Positions 1-8,053 of a stretch of 64,000 bases of DNA are shown here, one piece after another. Numbering within the stretch: position 1 is the stretch's first letter; each line of letters opens with the position of its first letter. Both the position numbers and the translations under genes were made by a program. The notes beneath the pieces are model-generated. The model was not told where the DNA came from, did no database searches, and saw only the letters and a list, made by a program, of their open reading frames with translations. The stretch is from Deltaproteobacteria bacterium (GTDB lineage Bacteria; Desulfobacterota_D; UBA1144; Nemesobacterales; JAJCZQ01), in NCBI GenBank assembly GCA_029262335.1, contig JAJCZQ010000003.1, positions 1 to 64,000 of the forward strand. The letters run 5' to 3'.

Positions 1-96
1 ATGACCATCCCGTGGCGTGAGAGATTAATTGTATATCCCCTGTGCTGGGATTTTTTATTTCCGTACTTTATGAGCTTCCTGAATGGAAGCCTGTGA
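1..96 (+). CDS. possible C-terminal end of a gene entering from upstream
   Basis: Frame 1 is open from the first base to a TGA at 94-96 and encodes 31 hydrophobic, aromatic-rich residues; the other two plus-strand frames stop within the first 20 bases. It could be the tail of a gene that begins before the window, or chance. I recognise no family. Confidence 0.2.
   Translation: MTIPWRERLIVYPLCWDFLFPYFMSFLNGSL
74..90. terminator. small hairpin, possible terminator
   Basis: GCTTCC (74-79) and GGAAGC (85-90) form a 6-bp stem with a 5-nt loop just before the TGA at 94-96, followed by a T-rich stretch (about 101-110). No clean U-tract follows directly, so this is a weak call. It lies downstream of the minus-strand PilZ gene and could serve either strand. 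Confidence 0.25.
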
Positions 97-170
97 GATC
101 TTCTTTTATTATGTGAGTTTAATTCAGACAAAGTAATTAAAATTATATAGATAAATTAGAATGAATACAA

Positions 171-503
171 TCAGTAGGAAACGTTTTCATACTCATTCTC
201 AATGTCTTTACATTGAGTTAGAAACTCAATTCCCATTGTGCTTGTGTTTGATATACCCCTTGTGGCCCATACAACTTTTCCAATAAAAGTGATCTGGCTT
301 GTGTTTGAATCTGAAAATGAAAGCCGGTCAAGTATCTCTATGACCAGTGGAGTACCCGGGTTAAAAACCTTGGAAGATTCAATCTGGATACCAAATTTTG
401 AAAAATTCATGGTATGCCCGATATGATCGGCAGTTTTCGGTCCGAATTTAACCCTTTTTCTGAAAGGGAATCTTTTAGAACGTCTAAGTTTTTTTGGGTC
501 CAT
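171..503 (-). CDS. PilZ domain protein (candidate c-di-GMP receptor)
   Basis: A 110-residue single-domain PilZ protein. The two signature pieces are visible: an N-terminal RxxxR (R7 to R11) and the (D/N)xSxxG box as N33-F-S35-K-F-G38. PilZ domains bind cyclic di-GMP and commonly control motility, exopolysaccharide or biofilm functions; which one is not readable here. It is the last minus-strand gene before the left edge, 47 bp downstream of the M42 peptidase gene. The sequence before the ATG lacks a clear Shine-Dalgarno but holds the short inverted repeat ACTATAA/TTATAGT at 508-531. Confidence 0.85.
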   Translation of the reverse strand: MDPKKLRRSKRFPFRKRVKFGPKTADHIGHTMNFSKFGIQIESSKVFNPGTPLVIEILDRLSFSDSNTSQITFIGKVVWATRGISNTSTMGIEFLTQCKDIENEYENVSY

Positions 504-550
504 AATACTATAACTCTATAAAATTATAGTATTTTTTTCATATTTATCTA

Positions 551-1624
551 TCAGTCATTTGTTAAATTGGTAACTGTCCTTTTATCCAGTTTCTTAATTA
601 CCTTTACTACAAGGTCAATAGTATCATCAATGTCTACACGTTTTAATATGGAATTATGGCTGTGAATGTGCCTTGTGGGTACTCCAATTACAACAGTAGG
701 CACCCCATGTTTATGCAGGTGTATTATAGATCCATCAGTAGCGCCACCTTCCATAGTGGTAAACTGAAGTGGTATTTTTTCTTTCTTTGCGGTATCTATT
801 ACGAGGTCCCTAAGCTTGAGGTTAGGGATCATCCTTGCATCGTACATGAGAAGGGACGGCCCTTCGCCCATCTTCGTGGAAGATTCATCCGGTCTTATAC
901 CGGGTACGTCACCTGCAATATCTGATTCAAGAATAATGGCTACATCCGGGTCAACCATTTCAACACTTGTTGTCGCTCCCCTTACACCTACTTCTTCCTG
1001 TACGGTAGTTGCACCGTAAACACTGTTTGGTGTTTTGGTATTTTTTATTTTTTCCATTACAGACACAAGTACTGCACATCCAATCCTGTCATCAAAGGCT
1101 TTTGACATATAGGTGTTTGGTATAGATAGCTCTGTGAATTCACTTACAGGAATTATCGGGTCACCTATCCTGATACCCGCTTTTTCTATTTCTTTGTCTG
1201 ACTTGGCCCCAATGTCTATATACATATTCTTTTTATTAACGGTTTTTGACCTTTCTTCCTGGGGTATGAGGTGAGGGGGCTTTGCACCAATGACGCCGAT
1301 AATATCTCCCTTTTTTGTTTTTATTCTTACCCTCTGGGTCAGCAGCACCTGGTCCCACCATCCGCCAAGCGGAGTAAATCTTATAAATCCATCAGTACTA
1401 ATGTGCTTTACCATGAAACCAACTTCATCCATATGGCTTGCAAGCATAATTTTAGGGCTGTTTACAGAGCTGACACTTTTGCAAATAAGGCTTCCCATCT
1501 TGTCACGGCTGACTTTGCCGAGTCTTTTTAAATGTGCATCAAGGACTTTTCTGATTTCACTTTCATAACCTGGTACTCCATCTGCTTCTGTCAGTTCTTT
1601 TAGAAGTTTTTCTAGTTTATCCAT
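551..1624 (-). CDS. M42 family metallopeptidase (FrvX/TET-like aminopeptidase)
   Basis: A 357-residue M42 (clan MH) cytosolic aminopeptidase, the usual family length. Visible ligands and catalytic residues are H64 and D66 (ASHMDEVGF), the bridging aspartate in AFDDRIG (around 178), E210/E211 (VQEEVG), D235, and a histidine near 321 (RHIHSH). The family forms large dodecameric TET aminopeptidases or acts as an endoglucanase-like peptidase; the substrate cannot be told. A strong Shine-Dalgarno (AAGGAGAT) lies just before the ATG. It is co-oriented with the upstream secreted-protein gene and the downstream PilZ gene. Confidence 0.9.
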   Translation of the reverse strand: MDKLEKLLKELTEADGVPGYESEIRKVLDAHLKRLGKVSRDKMGSLICKSVSSVNSPKIMLASHMDEVGFMVKHISTDGFIRFTPLGGWWDQVLLTQRVRIKTKKGDIIGVIGAKPPHLIPQEERSKTVNKKNMYIDIGAKSDKEIEKAGIRIGDPIIPVSEFTELSIPNTYMSKAFDDRIGCAVLVSVMEKIKNTKTPNSVYGATTVQEEVGVRGATTSVEMVDPDVAIILESDIAGDVPGIRPDESSTKMGEGPSLLMYDARMIPNLKLRDLVIDTAKKEKIPLQFTTMEGGATDGSIIHLHKHGVPTVVIGVPTRHIHSHNSILKRVDIDDTIDLVVKVIKKLDKRTVTNLTND

Positions 1625-1651
1625 CTGATCTCCTTCGCTGGTTTTTTCAAA

Positions 1652-2080
1652 TTATAATACGGGCACAGCAGAAATGACTTCGATACTTTTTCCTGTCATG
1701 TTTACTGAACCACCACCAATCGGATAACCCGATTTCAGGTATTCACCTGTGCTGTTGGGTGGCAGTGTTATTTTTAGTACCGCCTGTTCAAAACTTACAG
1801 TATTACCGTATGTGCTTGGACTTGTAGAGCCATAATTTACCTTAATTTTTATATCTTTGTAGGGGATAGATGCATTATTCTTAATTTTTAGGTGATGAAC
1901 AATAGCAACTCTCGCAGCAACGTAGAAACCCCATTTTTCAATTTCGATATATCGCTGCGGGTTTTTTTTCATATCCTGAATGTTTGCTTCCTGTGAACTA
2001 ACACCCGTTGGAAAAATGAACAACAATGAAATTAATAATACAAAAAAACATGTCGGTTTTATTTTGTTTTGAGTCATCAT
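1652..2080 (-). CDS. small secreted protein of unknown function
   Basis: About 142 residues with a clear N-terminal signal sequence (basic start, hydrophobic core, then a VSS-Q cleavage-like site) and a beta-rich remainder that may be an immunoglobulin-like extracytoplasmic domain; I recognise no named family. I place the start at the ATG at 2078-2080 rather than the upstream TTG, because a perfect TATAAT (2088-2093, minus strand) lies 7 nt before it and no Shine-Dalgarno is present, suggesting a leaderless message. The M42 peptidase gene follows 27 bp downstream on the same strand. Confidence 0.6.
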   Translation of the reverse strand: MMTQNKIKPTCFFVLLISLLFIFPTGVSSQEANIQDMKKNPQRYIEIEKWGFYVAARVAIVHHLKIKNNASIPYKDIKIKVNYGSTSPSTYGNTVSFEQAVLKITLPPNSTGEYLKSGYPIGGGSVNMTGKSIEVISAVPVL

Positions 2081-2093
2081 AATCAATATTATA
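2081..2093 (-). promoter_or_regulatory. -10 element directly before the start codon (leaderless-type promoter)
   Basis: On the minus strand a perfect TATAAT (2088-2093) is followed by 7 nt and then ATG. No Shine-Dalgarno is present. The -35 is not obvious. Transcription would start at or next to the start codon. Confidence 0.5.
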
Positions 2094-2150
2094 CTGACAA
2101 AATCATTATTACTTGTAAATGATTTGAGTTGGAGTAGTTTTACTCCCGCT

Positions 2151-3125
2151 ATGTGTGAAGTGATCTACAATGAGGGTATTCAGCTCAAAGGTACAGACCT
2201 TTGGTTTGATGCTAAAAAGAAAGTAAATCTCTCCTTCATATCAAATGCAAATATCCAGGCACTCCCCCCTCACGATAGGATAATAGCAACTCCCGAAACA
2301 CTAAAACTTATTGAAACTAAAACATCAGACTCTATTGCACTTTCGTGTCCTTACAACAGGCCATTTGCCCTGGGAAATGCAAAGATCGAACTTATTCCGT
2401 CAGGATATTCTCTGGGTGCTTCTCAGATAGTGGTGGATATAAATAACAAAAGGATTGTTTATACGGGTGATCTGAAAATAGGAGATTCACCAACTTCAAA
2501 GTTTATTGAAATCAGAAGATGCGATGTTCTGATTATGAAATGCAGGTACGGAGATCCGGAATTTAATTTTCCGCCCCGTGAAGATGTTTGCAGGCAGTTA
2601 TTTGAATTTGCAAAAGAGTCGCTTTATTTTAACTATACACCTGTAATTTTTATCGATATTTTTGGTAAATCCATGGACCTTATTCAATACCTTGGTAATA
2701 AAAATCTGAAACTCGGGATACATAAATCCATATACAGGTATTTGCAGTTGTATGAAGAACTGGGATTTGAATTTAATAATGCAGAGAGGCTAAAGACAAA
2801 AAATATTAGAAAAAAAGTGCTTCTTTTGCCTCTTCATGCAAGGACTGCTAAACAGTTAGAGCTGCTAAATAAGAAAAGAACATGTGTAGTTACAGGCCTT
2901 GCAAAGGGTAATGAAAAAATTGTAAAATCAAGTTTTAATGTGGATTTGGCATATGCTATGAGCAATCATGCGGGTTACGACGAGCTTATACAGTATGTTG
3001 AAATTGTGAAGCCAAAAGAGATTTACCTCCTGGAAGGACAAAGTGTAGAGTTTGCAAAAAGTCTCAAAAGCCGTGGATATAACGCAAAACCTATTGAAAA
3101 CCAGATCCAGTTAAAGCTACTATAA
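2151..3125 (+). CDS. metallo-beta-lactamase-fold protein with lost metal site
   Basis: About 324 residues resembling the exonuclease / mRNA 3'-end-processing-factor branch of the MBL superfamily: ATPETL at 47-52, IVYTGDLKIGD near 102-112, and SNHAGYDELIQYV in the C-terminal part where functional relatives have SDHADWDDL-type sequence. The catalytic HxHxDH motif is replaced: where SHAHxDH is expected this protein has SNANIQA (31-37), and the later GHxLGA motif is GYSLGA (84-89). Only the TGD aspartate (D107) remains. It should therefore be a pseudoenzyme or a binding protein. The ATG at 2151 fits the family N-terminus better than the in-frame TTG at 2124; a GGAGTA/TACTCC hairpin lies just before it. 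YjbQ follows 5 nt downstream. Confidence 0.7.
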   Translation: MCEVIYNEGIQLKGTDLWFDAKKKVNLSFISNANIQALPPHDRIIATPETLKLIETKTSDSIALSCPYNRPFALGNAKIELIPSGYSLGASQIVVDINNKRIVYTGDLKIGDSPTSKFIEIRRCDVLIMKCRYGDPEFNFPPREDVCRQLFEFAKESLYFNYTPVIFIDIFGKSMDLIQYLGNKNLKLGIHKSIYRYLQLYEELGFEFNNAERLKTKNIRKKVLLLPLHARTAKQLELLNKKRTCVVTGLAKGNEKIVKSSFNVDLAYAMSNHAGYDELIQYVEIVKPKEIYLLEGQSVEFAKSLKSRGYNAKPIENQIQLKLL

Positions 3126-3130
3126 ATTAT

Positions 3131-3550
3131 ATGCCTGTAGAAACTAAGTATTTTGAAATTAATACCGAGGGTAACTGTGATGTGCTTGATATCACAGACT
3201 ATATATCTGATGCACTTGATGAATCCGAGATAAGTAATGGTACCATTACAGTATTTGTACCGGGTTCGACGGCCGGGGTAACTACTATTGAGTATGAAAG
3301 CGGAGCAGTTCGTGACCTCAAAGAGGTCTTTTCAAGGCTGGTCCCGGAAAATGAGTATTATGCTCATAATGCGAGATGGGGTGACGGGAATGGCCATTCA
3401 CACATCAGGGCCTCAATACTAGGGCCATCTCTTTCAATACCATTTAGTTCCTCAAGACTAATCCTTGGAACCTGGCAGCAGGTAATTTTAGTGGATTTTG
3501 ATAACAGGCAAAGAAAAAGAGAAATTATCCTCCAGATCATTGGAGAATAA
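3131..3550 (+). CDS. yjbQ: YjbQ/UPF0047 family protein
   Basis: A 139-residue single-domain YjbQ family protein, the typical length. Recognisable blocks are the VPGSTAGVTTIEYE segment (about 44-57), the HNARWGDGNGHSHIRASILG block (about 79-98) with its histidines, and the C-terminal GTWQQVILVDFDNR motif. Relatives have been reported to have weak thiamine-phosphate synthase activity, but the physiological role is unsettled. It begins 5 nt after the stop of the degenerate MBL-fold gene, so the two are likely cotranscribed. No Shine-Dalgarno is apparent. Confidence 0.9.
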   Translation: MPVETKYFEINTEGNCDVLDITDYISDALDESEISNGTITVFVPGSTAGVTTIEYESGAVRDLKEVFSRLVPENEYYAHNARWGDGNGHSHIRASILGPSLSIPFSSSRLILGTWQQVILVDFDNRQRKREIILQIIGE

Positions 3551-3564
3551 TTTCCCTGTAAGTT

Positions 3565-4221
3565 TTACACAAATTTTACTGAAAAATGGTTCTTAAGCCT
3601 AACATTCAGACTTACAATCAGTGGTGTGATAGCTTCAATCATTGGTGATACAGAAAGTGGTCCTGCATCAAGGACTCTAAGGTTCTTCATCTCTTCTGTA
3701 AGGTTTTTTACTACTTCCTTTGAATCTTCATCATCGCCGCAAATAACCACATCGTAATCCATATCCTCATGAATCAGAGCAAGCTCTTTTGCAGGAAGGT
3801 TGTGATATGCGGACACAAGTTTTGCTGTCTCCGGAAGTACCTGTCTTATTTCTTCAGCAGAAGATCCCTGTGATGGCGGGTCATAAAGAAAAGTCTTACC
3901 CTCTTTTTTCATGGAAACCACTGGGGTTACAACAATCTGGTCTGTTATGCTGTCTGCACATCCTTCGATTGTAGAAGCAGCATATTCAGGTGGGATACTA
4001 ATAATAATTACTTCAGAATGTTTTGCCGCATCGGCATTGGCCATGCCGTGGATTTTTGGCTCAATGCCAAGTTCCTTTAATTTTTCGATATATTCAGCAG
4101 CTATACCTTCTGCTTTTTCCTGGCTTCTTGATCCGATAAAAATTTCATGTCCTTTCTGGGACCATCTAAGAACAAGGCCCTCTGCAATATCACCGGTTCC
4201 GCCTAAAAGTGAGATTCTCAT
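3565..4221 (-). CDS. npdG: F420-dependent NADP reductase (NpdG/Fno-like)
   Basis: A 218-residue protein matching the F420H2:NADP+ oxidoreductase family along its length: an N-terminal Rossmann GGTGDIAEGL (7-16), the GSRSQEKAE segment typical of NADP-binding members, VVISxxPPEY-type middle, CGDDEDSKE, DAGPLSVSPMIEAITPLIVSLN, and the usual C-terminus. The enzyme exchanges hydride between reduced coenzyme F420 and NADP+. A strong Shine-Dalgarno (AGGAGGA) precedes the ATG. It is convergent with yjbQ and stands alone. Its presence suggests the organism makes or scavenges F420, though no F420 biosynthesis gene lies in the window. Confidence 0.85.
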   Translation of the reverse strand: MRISLLGGTGDIAEGLVLRWSQKGHEIFIGSRSQEKAEGIAAEYIEKLKELGIEPKIHGMANADAAKHSEVIIISIPPEYAASTIEGCADSITDQIVVTPVVSMKKEGKTFLYDPPSQGSSAEEIRQVLPETAKLVSAYHNLPAKELALIHEDMDYDVVICGDDEDSKEVVKNLTEEMKNLRVLDAGPLSVSPMIEAITPLIVSLNVRLKNHFSVKFV

Positions 4222-4348
4222 ATTATTCCTCCTAATTTAAGGTCAGATTATTTTAACAAATGTTTTAAGTGAGTAAAGGCAGAATGGAGGAATAAATAAA
4301 ATCGTTTAAATTCCGCAAAAAGATAAATCTGTAAATTTAGGTGTTTAT

Positions 4349-4729
4349 TTAGAACTTCTGCTTGAAGTAAAGCAGCACGGAAACACTTTTTTGAAACAGC
4401 CCTTTGTCTTCTGTGCTCGCATCAATATTGGACCTTATAGGAATCATTGGAAGAACTCCGCCTACAAGGATTGTGTTTCTTGGTTTGTAATTTGGTTTAT
4501 TTCCCGTTGAGTAAAAATCAATACTCGTAAGGTCAAGCTCTGTGGATTTAAAAGGGTTTTCTTCCCTGAGAAACATACCCGTATCTTTATTTCTCATTGT
4601 TACCATTATAGGCTCACCAGGGTCGGAAACCTCCTGGGACACTCTATAGTCAGTGTTATCAGTGTTCTCCTCAGCCATTAAGCCCTGAGTAAACAGTAAA
4701 ATAAATGCCAAAATTGCTAAAATCTTCAT
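4349..4729 (-). CDS. small secreted hypothetical protein
   Basis: 126 residues with an obvious signal peptide (MKILAILAFILLFTQGLMA, then acidic sequence) and no recognised domain; the end (VSVLLYFKQKF) has the aromatic-terminated beta-strand look of an outer-membrane or periplasmic protein, but that is speculation. Upstream on the minus strand are TTGATT (4765-4770), a 16-nt spacer and TATACT (4743-4748), 13 nt before the ATG, giving a predicted leader of only about 6 nt and no Shine-Dalgarno. Confidence 0.55.
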   Translation of the reverse strand: MKILAILAFILLFTQGLMAEENTDNTDYRVSQEVSDPGEPIMVTMRNKDTGMFLREENPFKSTELDLTSIDFYSTGNKPNYKPRNTILVGGVLPMIPIRSNIDASTEDKGLFQKSVSVLLYFKQKF

Positions 4730-4742
4730 TTTTCAGTCGTCT

Positions 4743-4770
4743 AGTATATTTTGATTAAACCAAAAATCAA
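4743..4770 (-). promoter_or_regulatory. sigma70-like promoter of the 4349-4729 gene
   Basis: TTGATT (4765-4770), 16-nt spacer, TATACT (4743-4748) on the minus strand, with the ATG 13 nt further on. The predicted 5' leader is very short. Confidence 0.5.
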
Positions 4771-4796
4771 TAGGTAATCATAAATAGCTATAAATA

Positions 4797-5570
4797 TTAT
4801 AAAATATTTAGGAAATTTATCACGGATTTATTAAACTCATCTGGTTTTTCCAGCATAACAAAATGTCCTGCACCTTTTATAATCTCCATTCTTGAATTAT
4901 CTATCAAATTCTTTAGACGTAAAGAATTCTTAATGGGTGCAAGTTTTTCTTCTTCTCCGGTGATTATGTAGGTAGGGACTTTTATTTTCAATAAAATATC
5001 GGTTGTATCAAATTCATTACATGCTGCAAGGTCATTAGCCGCAGTTTCCGGATTGGATTTCAATAGCAACTCTTTAAATTCAGCTTTTAATTCCAAAGGT
5101 GATGACTTTGAAAAAGAGTTTTCCGCTGCCATATCTGCAAAATCCTTAAAACTCTTTCTTGCAAGTTCTATCGCATGCCTTGTAACCCTAATTCTTGGCC
5201 CTGTGCCTACAAGTACCGAACCGATTACATTCTGAGGGTAATCAACAAGACTTACCTGCGTGATTCTGCCGCCCATTGAATGTCCTACGAGTACATATTC
5301 TTTTATCTCCATCTTCTTTATAAAAGAGTGAATAAAATCTGAATACTCTTTTATTGTTTTAAATCCTGTACTATCCGATTTCCCATGCCCCGGCAGGTCA
5401 ATAAATATAAAATTATAATTGTCTAATTTTTCGGATAATCTGAACTGGTACTTCCAGCAGTGAGAACTTTGCCCTGCGCCGTGTATAAAAATCACAACAG
5501 GCAAATCTTTTTCTAATGTGCCGAATAAATGGAAATGAGTTTTTATTCCATCAATAATTTCAAAAGGCAT
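4797..5570 (-). CDS. alpha/beta hydrolase
   Basis: A 257-residue alpha/beta-hydrolase-fold enzyme. The oxyanion-side HGAG motif is near residue 30, the nucleophile elbow GHSMGG near 97-102, an acid-strand region TYIITGEEEKLAP near 202, and the catalytic histidine in GAGHFVMLEKP near 237. The substrate is not predictable; relatives include esterases, lactonases and C-C hydrolases. It is the last gene of a minus-strand run that starts at maf and begins 5 nt after the yggT stop. Confidence 0.85.
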   Translation of the reverse strand: MPFEIIDGIKTHFHLFGTLEKDLPVVIFIHGAGQSSHCWKYQFRLSEKLDNYNFIFIDLPGHGKSDSTGFKTIKEYSDFIHSFIKKMEIKEYVLVGHSMGGRITQVSLVDYPQNVIGSVLVGTGPRIRVTRHAIELARKSFKDFADMAAENSFSKSSPLELKAEFKELLLKSNPETAANDLAACNEFDTTDILLKIKVPTYIITGEEEKLAPIKNSLRLKNLIDNSRMEIIKGAGHFVMLEKPDEFNKSVINFLNIL

Positions 5571-5575
5571 TTCTA

Positions 5576-5863
5576 TTAAAAGAAGTTATTTGCCAGATTG
5601 ACAAATAGTGTGTTTAGGAATCCCCTTAAAAGAAAGATTAGTAAGAGGACTATTATAGGCGATATATCAAGCGTACCGCCAATTGGGGGAATAATTCTCC
5701 TTGCCACACTCATTACCGGTTCGGTTGCGGTATAGAGAAACCTGACAATTGGATTATATGGATCGGGATTTACCCATGAAATAATTGCGCGTCCAATAAT
5801 CAAGTATGTATAGACATTTAACAATAGGTCAAGAACACCTGCAACGGCCTGTAGTAATGGCAT
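5576..5863 (-). CDS. yggT: YggT family integral membrane protein
   Basis: A 95-residue membrane protein with two hydrophobic segments (about 5-27 and 65-90) flanking the family block RAIISWVNPDPYNPIVRFLY and the PVMSVARRIIPPIGGTLDISPI stretch. YggT proteins are widely conserved next to proC and yggS and have been linked to ion homeostasis and cell division; their biochemistry is not settled. It follows proC after 2 nt, the classical arrangement. Confidence 0.9.
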   Translation of the reverse strand: MPLLQAVAGVLDLLLNVYTYLIIGRAIISWVNPDPYNPIVRFLYTATEPVMSVARRIIPPIGGTLDISPIIVLLLIFLLRGFLNTLFVNLANNFF

Positions 5864-5865
5864 TT

Positions 5866-6681
5866 TTATTCATCCTCCGATGATAGTTCCCTGGATTTTA
5901 ATGTCGCTGATTCAACAGCGGCTATTGATGCATTTCTGAAACCATGTTTCTCAAGTTCGTGAATTCCTGCAATCGTCGTCCCGCCTGGTGATGAGACCAT
6001 GTTTTTTATATCCGATGGGTTCATTCCTGTCTCTAAAATCAGTTTTGCAGTTCCGAGCATTGTCTGCGCAGATAGCTTTATTGCAGTTTCCCTGCTGAGC
6101 CCCATCTTTACCCCTCCGTCTGCAAGGGCTTCTGCAAATACTGCGGCAAAGGCAGGCCCGCTTCCGCTAAGCCCCGTTACAGCATCGATCAGTTTTTCGT
6201 CATGTACAATTTCTACAATTCCAAGGTTACTAAATAATTTTACAATTGATTCTCTTTCTTCCGGTGTATTTAAGGTGTTGAAATATATTCCAAATGCACC
6301 TTCCTGAACCACGGCCGGTTTGTTTGGCATAATCCTGGTTATTTTAAGTTCTTTATTAAGAGTTTTTTGAATAAATGATGTTTTTATTCCTGCCGCTATG
6401 GAAACGTAAAGTTTTTTTCTACTGGTAATATTTTTTATTTCCTTCAGAACATGTTCAATGTGGCCGGGTTTGACTGCAAAAATTATAAGATTGCAGGATT
6501 CAGCAAGTTCTTTGTTATCAGAAGTTATATCAATACCGTATTTTTTCTTAATATTTTGAAGTTTCCCCGGATCAACATCACTTACGGTAATCTCTTTTTT
6601 TCTGTAAATACCGGCATTTAAAACACCTTTTACCAATGCTTCTGCCATTTTTCCTGCGCCGATTATTCCAAGCTTATCCAT
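5866..6681 (-). CDS. proC: pyrroline-5-carboxylate reductase
   Basis: A 271-residue ProC, the usual size, catalysing the last step of proline synthesis (pyrroline-5-carboxylate to proline with NAD(P)H). The N-terminal Rossmann GAGKMAEALVKG (8-19) and the C-terminal dimerisation/catalytic block LSGSGPAFAAVFAEALADGGVK and SPGGTTIAGIHELEKHGFR are intact. It sits between yggS and yggT with gaps of only 2 nt, so it is cotranscribed with them. Confidence 0.95.
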   Translation of the reverse strand: MDKLGIIGAGKMAEALVKGVLNAGIYRKKEITVSDVDPGKLQNIKKKYGIDITSDNKELAESCNLIIFAVKPGHIEHVLKEIKNITSRKKLYVSIAAGIKTSFIQKTLNKELKITRIMPNKPAVVQEGAFGIYFNTLNTPEERESIVKLFSNLGIVEIVHDEKLIDAVTGLSGSGPAFAAVFAEALADGGVKMGLSRETAIKLSAQTMLGTAKLILETGMNPSDIKNMVSSPGGTTIAGIHELEKHGFRNASIAAVESATLKSRELSSEDE

Positions 6682-6683
6682 AT

Positions 6684-7382
6684 TTAATAGTCCTTCTTCT
6701 GTCTTTCTCCGAATATTGCAGTCCCGACCCTCACAATAGTAGCCCCTTCTTCAACTGCAATTTCAAAATCCCCGCTCATGCCCATGGAAAGCTCTTTTGC
6801 CTGCGGGTGTTTGTTTAGGATTTTATCCCTGTATTCTTTTAACTTTCTGAAATAAGGCCGTGCTTTTTCAGTATCTTCAAAATACGGGGCCATTGTCATA
6901 AAACCATTAATATTTAAGTTCTCAAACTCTTTTGCTTTTTCAAGCAGTTTATCTGATTCTTCAAAAGTCATACCGGTTTTCGATTCTTCACCTGATGTGT
7001 TGATTTCTAATAGCATATTTACTGATATTCCAAGTATACCGGCTCTTTTGTTCATCTCTTCAGCAAGACTTATGCTGTTTAATGAATGAAATAGGGCAGT
7101 TTTACCAATAACATATTTAATCTTATTCTTTTGTAGGTGTCCAATAAAATGCCAAATTATTTCATTACAATCCGGGTTTAGTATTTCGTATTTATCCCTG
7201 AAGTCCTGGGCATAGTTTTCCCCCAGGTTTAATAACCCTGCCCTGACTCCCTCAATAATTAAATCGTTGCTGATTCTTTTTGATACGCCGACAAGTGTGA
7301 TTTCATCCGGATTTCTTCCTGATTTCTCAGAGGAAGCTGCAATTTTGGCTTTTACATGTTCAATGTTTTTTTGTATTCCCAT
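6684..7382 (-). CDS. yggS: YggS family PLP homeostasis protein
   Basis: A 232-residue single-domain alanine-racemase-fold protein of the YggS/PROSC family. The PLP-binding lysine is in VGVSKRIS (about residue 35); GENYAQDF, WHFIGHLQKNK, and the C-terminal LSMGMSGDFEIAVEEGATIVRVGTAIFG phosphate-binding region are all present. These proteins bind PLP and maintain B6 pools and amino-acid balance without a known catalytic turnover. It overlaps the end of maf by one base and precedes proC. Confidence 0.93.
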   Translation of the reverse strand: MGIQKNIEHVKAKIAASSEKSGRNPDEITLVGVSKRISNDLIIEGVRAGLLNLGENYAQDFRDKYEILNPDCNEIIWHFIGHLQKNKIKYVIGKTALFHSLNSISLAEEMNKRAGILGISVNMLLEINTSGEESKTGMTFEESDKLLEKAKEFENLNINGFMTMAPYFEDTEKARPYFRKLKEYRDKILNKHPQAKELSMGMSGDFEIAVEEGATIVRVGTAIFGERQKKDY

Positions 7383-7972
7383 TATTTATCAAAAAGGTTT
7401 ATGACATTTAATTTTTGAAGATTGTTTACAACCCTTGCAACAGGCAGCCCCACAACATTGGTATATGACCCGCTAATACTGTGAATCATGAAAGAGCCTA
7501 TACCCTGGATTGCATATGCCCCGGCCTTGTCAAATGGTTCTCCGGTACTTATATATCCTTCTATTTCACTCTGGTTGAGTTTCTTAAATTTTACAAGTGT
7601 AGTGATAGCATCTGAATAAAATACCTTTTGGTCCTGGCTTGTTATTGCATAACCGGTGATTACCTTGTGAATCTGCCCTGATAGTAGTTTTAGCATTTTT
7701 TGCGCATCATACTGGTCGACAGGTTTGCCAAGTACTGAATCATTAATAACTACAATTGTATCGGCAGACAGAATAAATTCATTTTCATTGGCCTGGCTTA
7801 TGACAGAATTTGCCTTGATTTTAGCATTCCTTTTTACAAAAATGTCCGGTTTTACATCACCACGGTATTCTTGTTCACCGGTAGGTTCAATAACTCTGAA
7901 TTTAACACCAATATTCTCAAGTAAATGTTTTCTTCGCGGAGATGCGGAAGCAAGAATTAATTTATTTTTCAT
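7382..7972 (-). CDS. maf: Maf family nucleotide pyrophosphatase
   Basis: A 196-residue Maf/HAM1-fold house-cleaning nucleotide pyrophosphatase. The N-terminal LILASASPRRKHLL motif (5-18) and the middle SADTIVVINDSVLGKPVD motif with its catalytic aspartate are clear, as is the C-terminal YAIQGIGSFMIHSISGSYTNVVGLP block. It hydrolyses non-canonical or modified NTPs (dTTP/UTP-type in the closest subfamily) and can influence septation. It is the first gene of the maf-yggS-proC-yggT-hydrolase run and is divergent from prmC. Confidence 0.92.
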   Translation of the reverse strand: MKNKLILASASPRRKHLLENIGVKFRVIEPTGEQEYRGDVKPDIFVKRNAKIKANSVISQANENEFILSADTIVVINDSVLGKPVDQYDAQKMLKLLSGQIHKVITGYAITSQDQKVFYSDAITTLVKFKKLNQSEIEGYISTGEPFDKAGAYAIQGIGSFMIHSISGSYTNVVGLPVARVVNNLQKLNVINLFDK

Positions 7973-8053
7973 ATTTATTTTTAAATTAGCTTCACAGCTT
8001 TAAAAACCAGTCCGTAACGGATAAACTCTACACTTTTTGCGGATACAGGAAAA

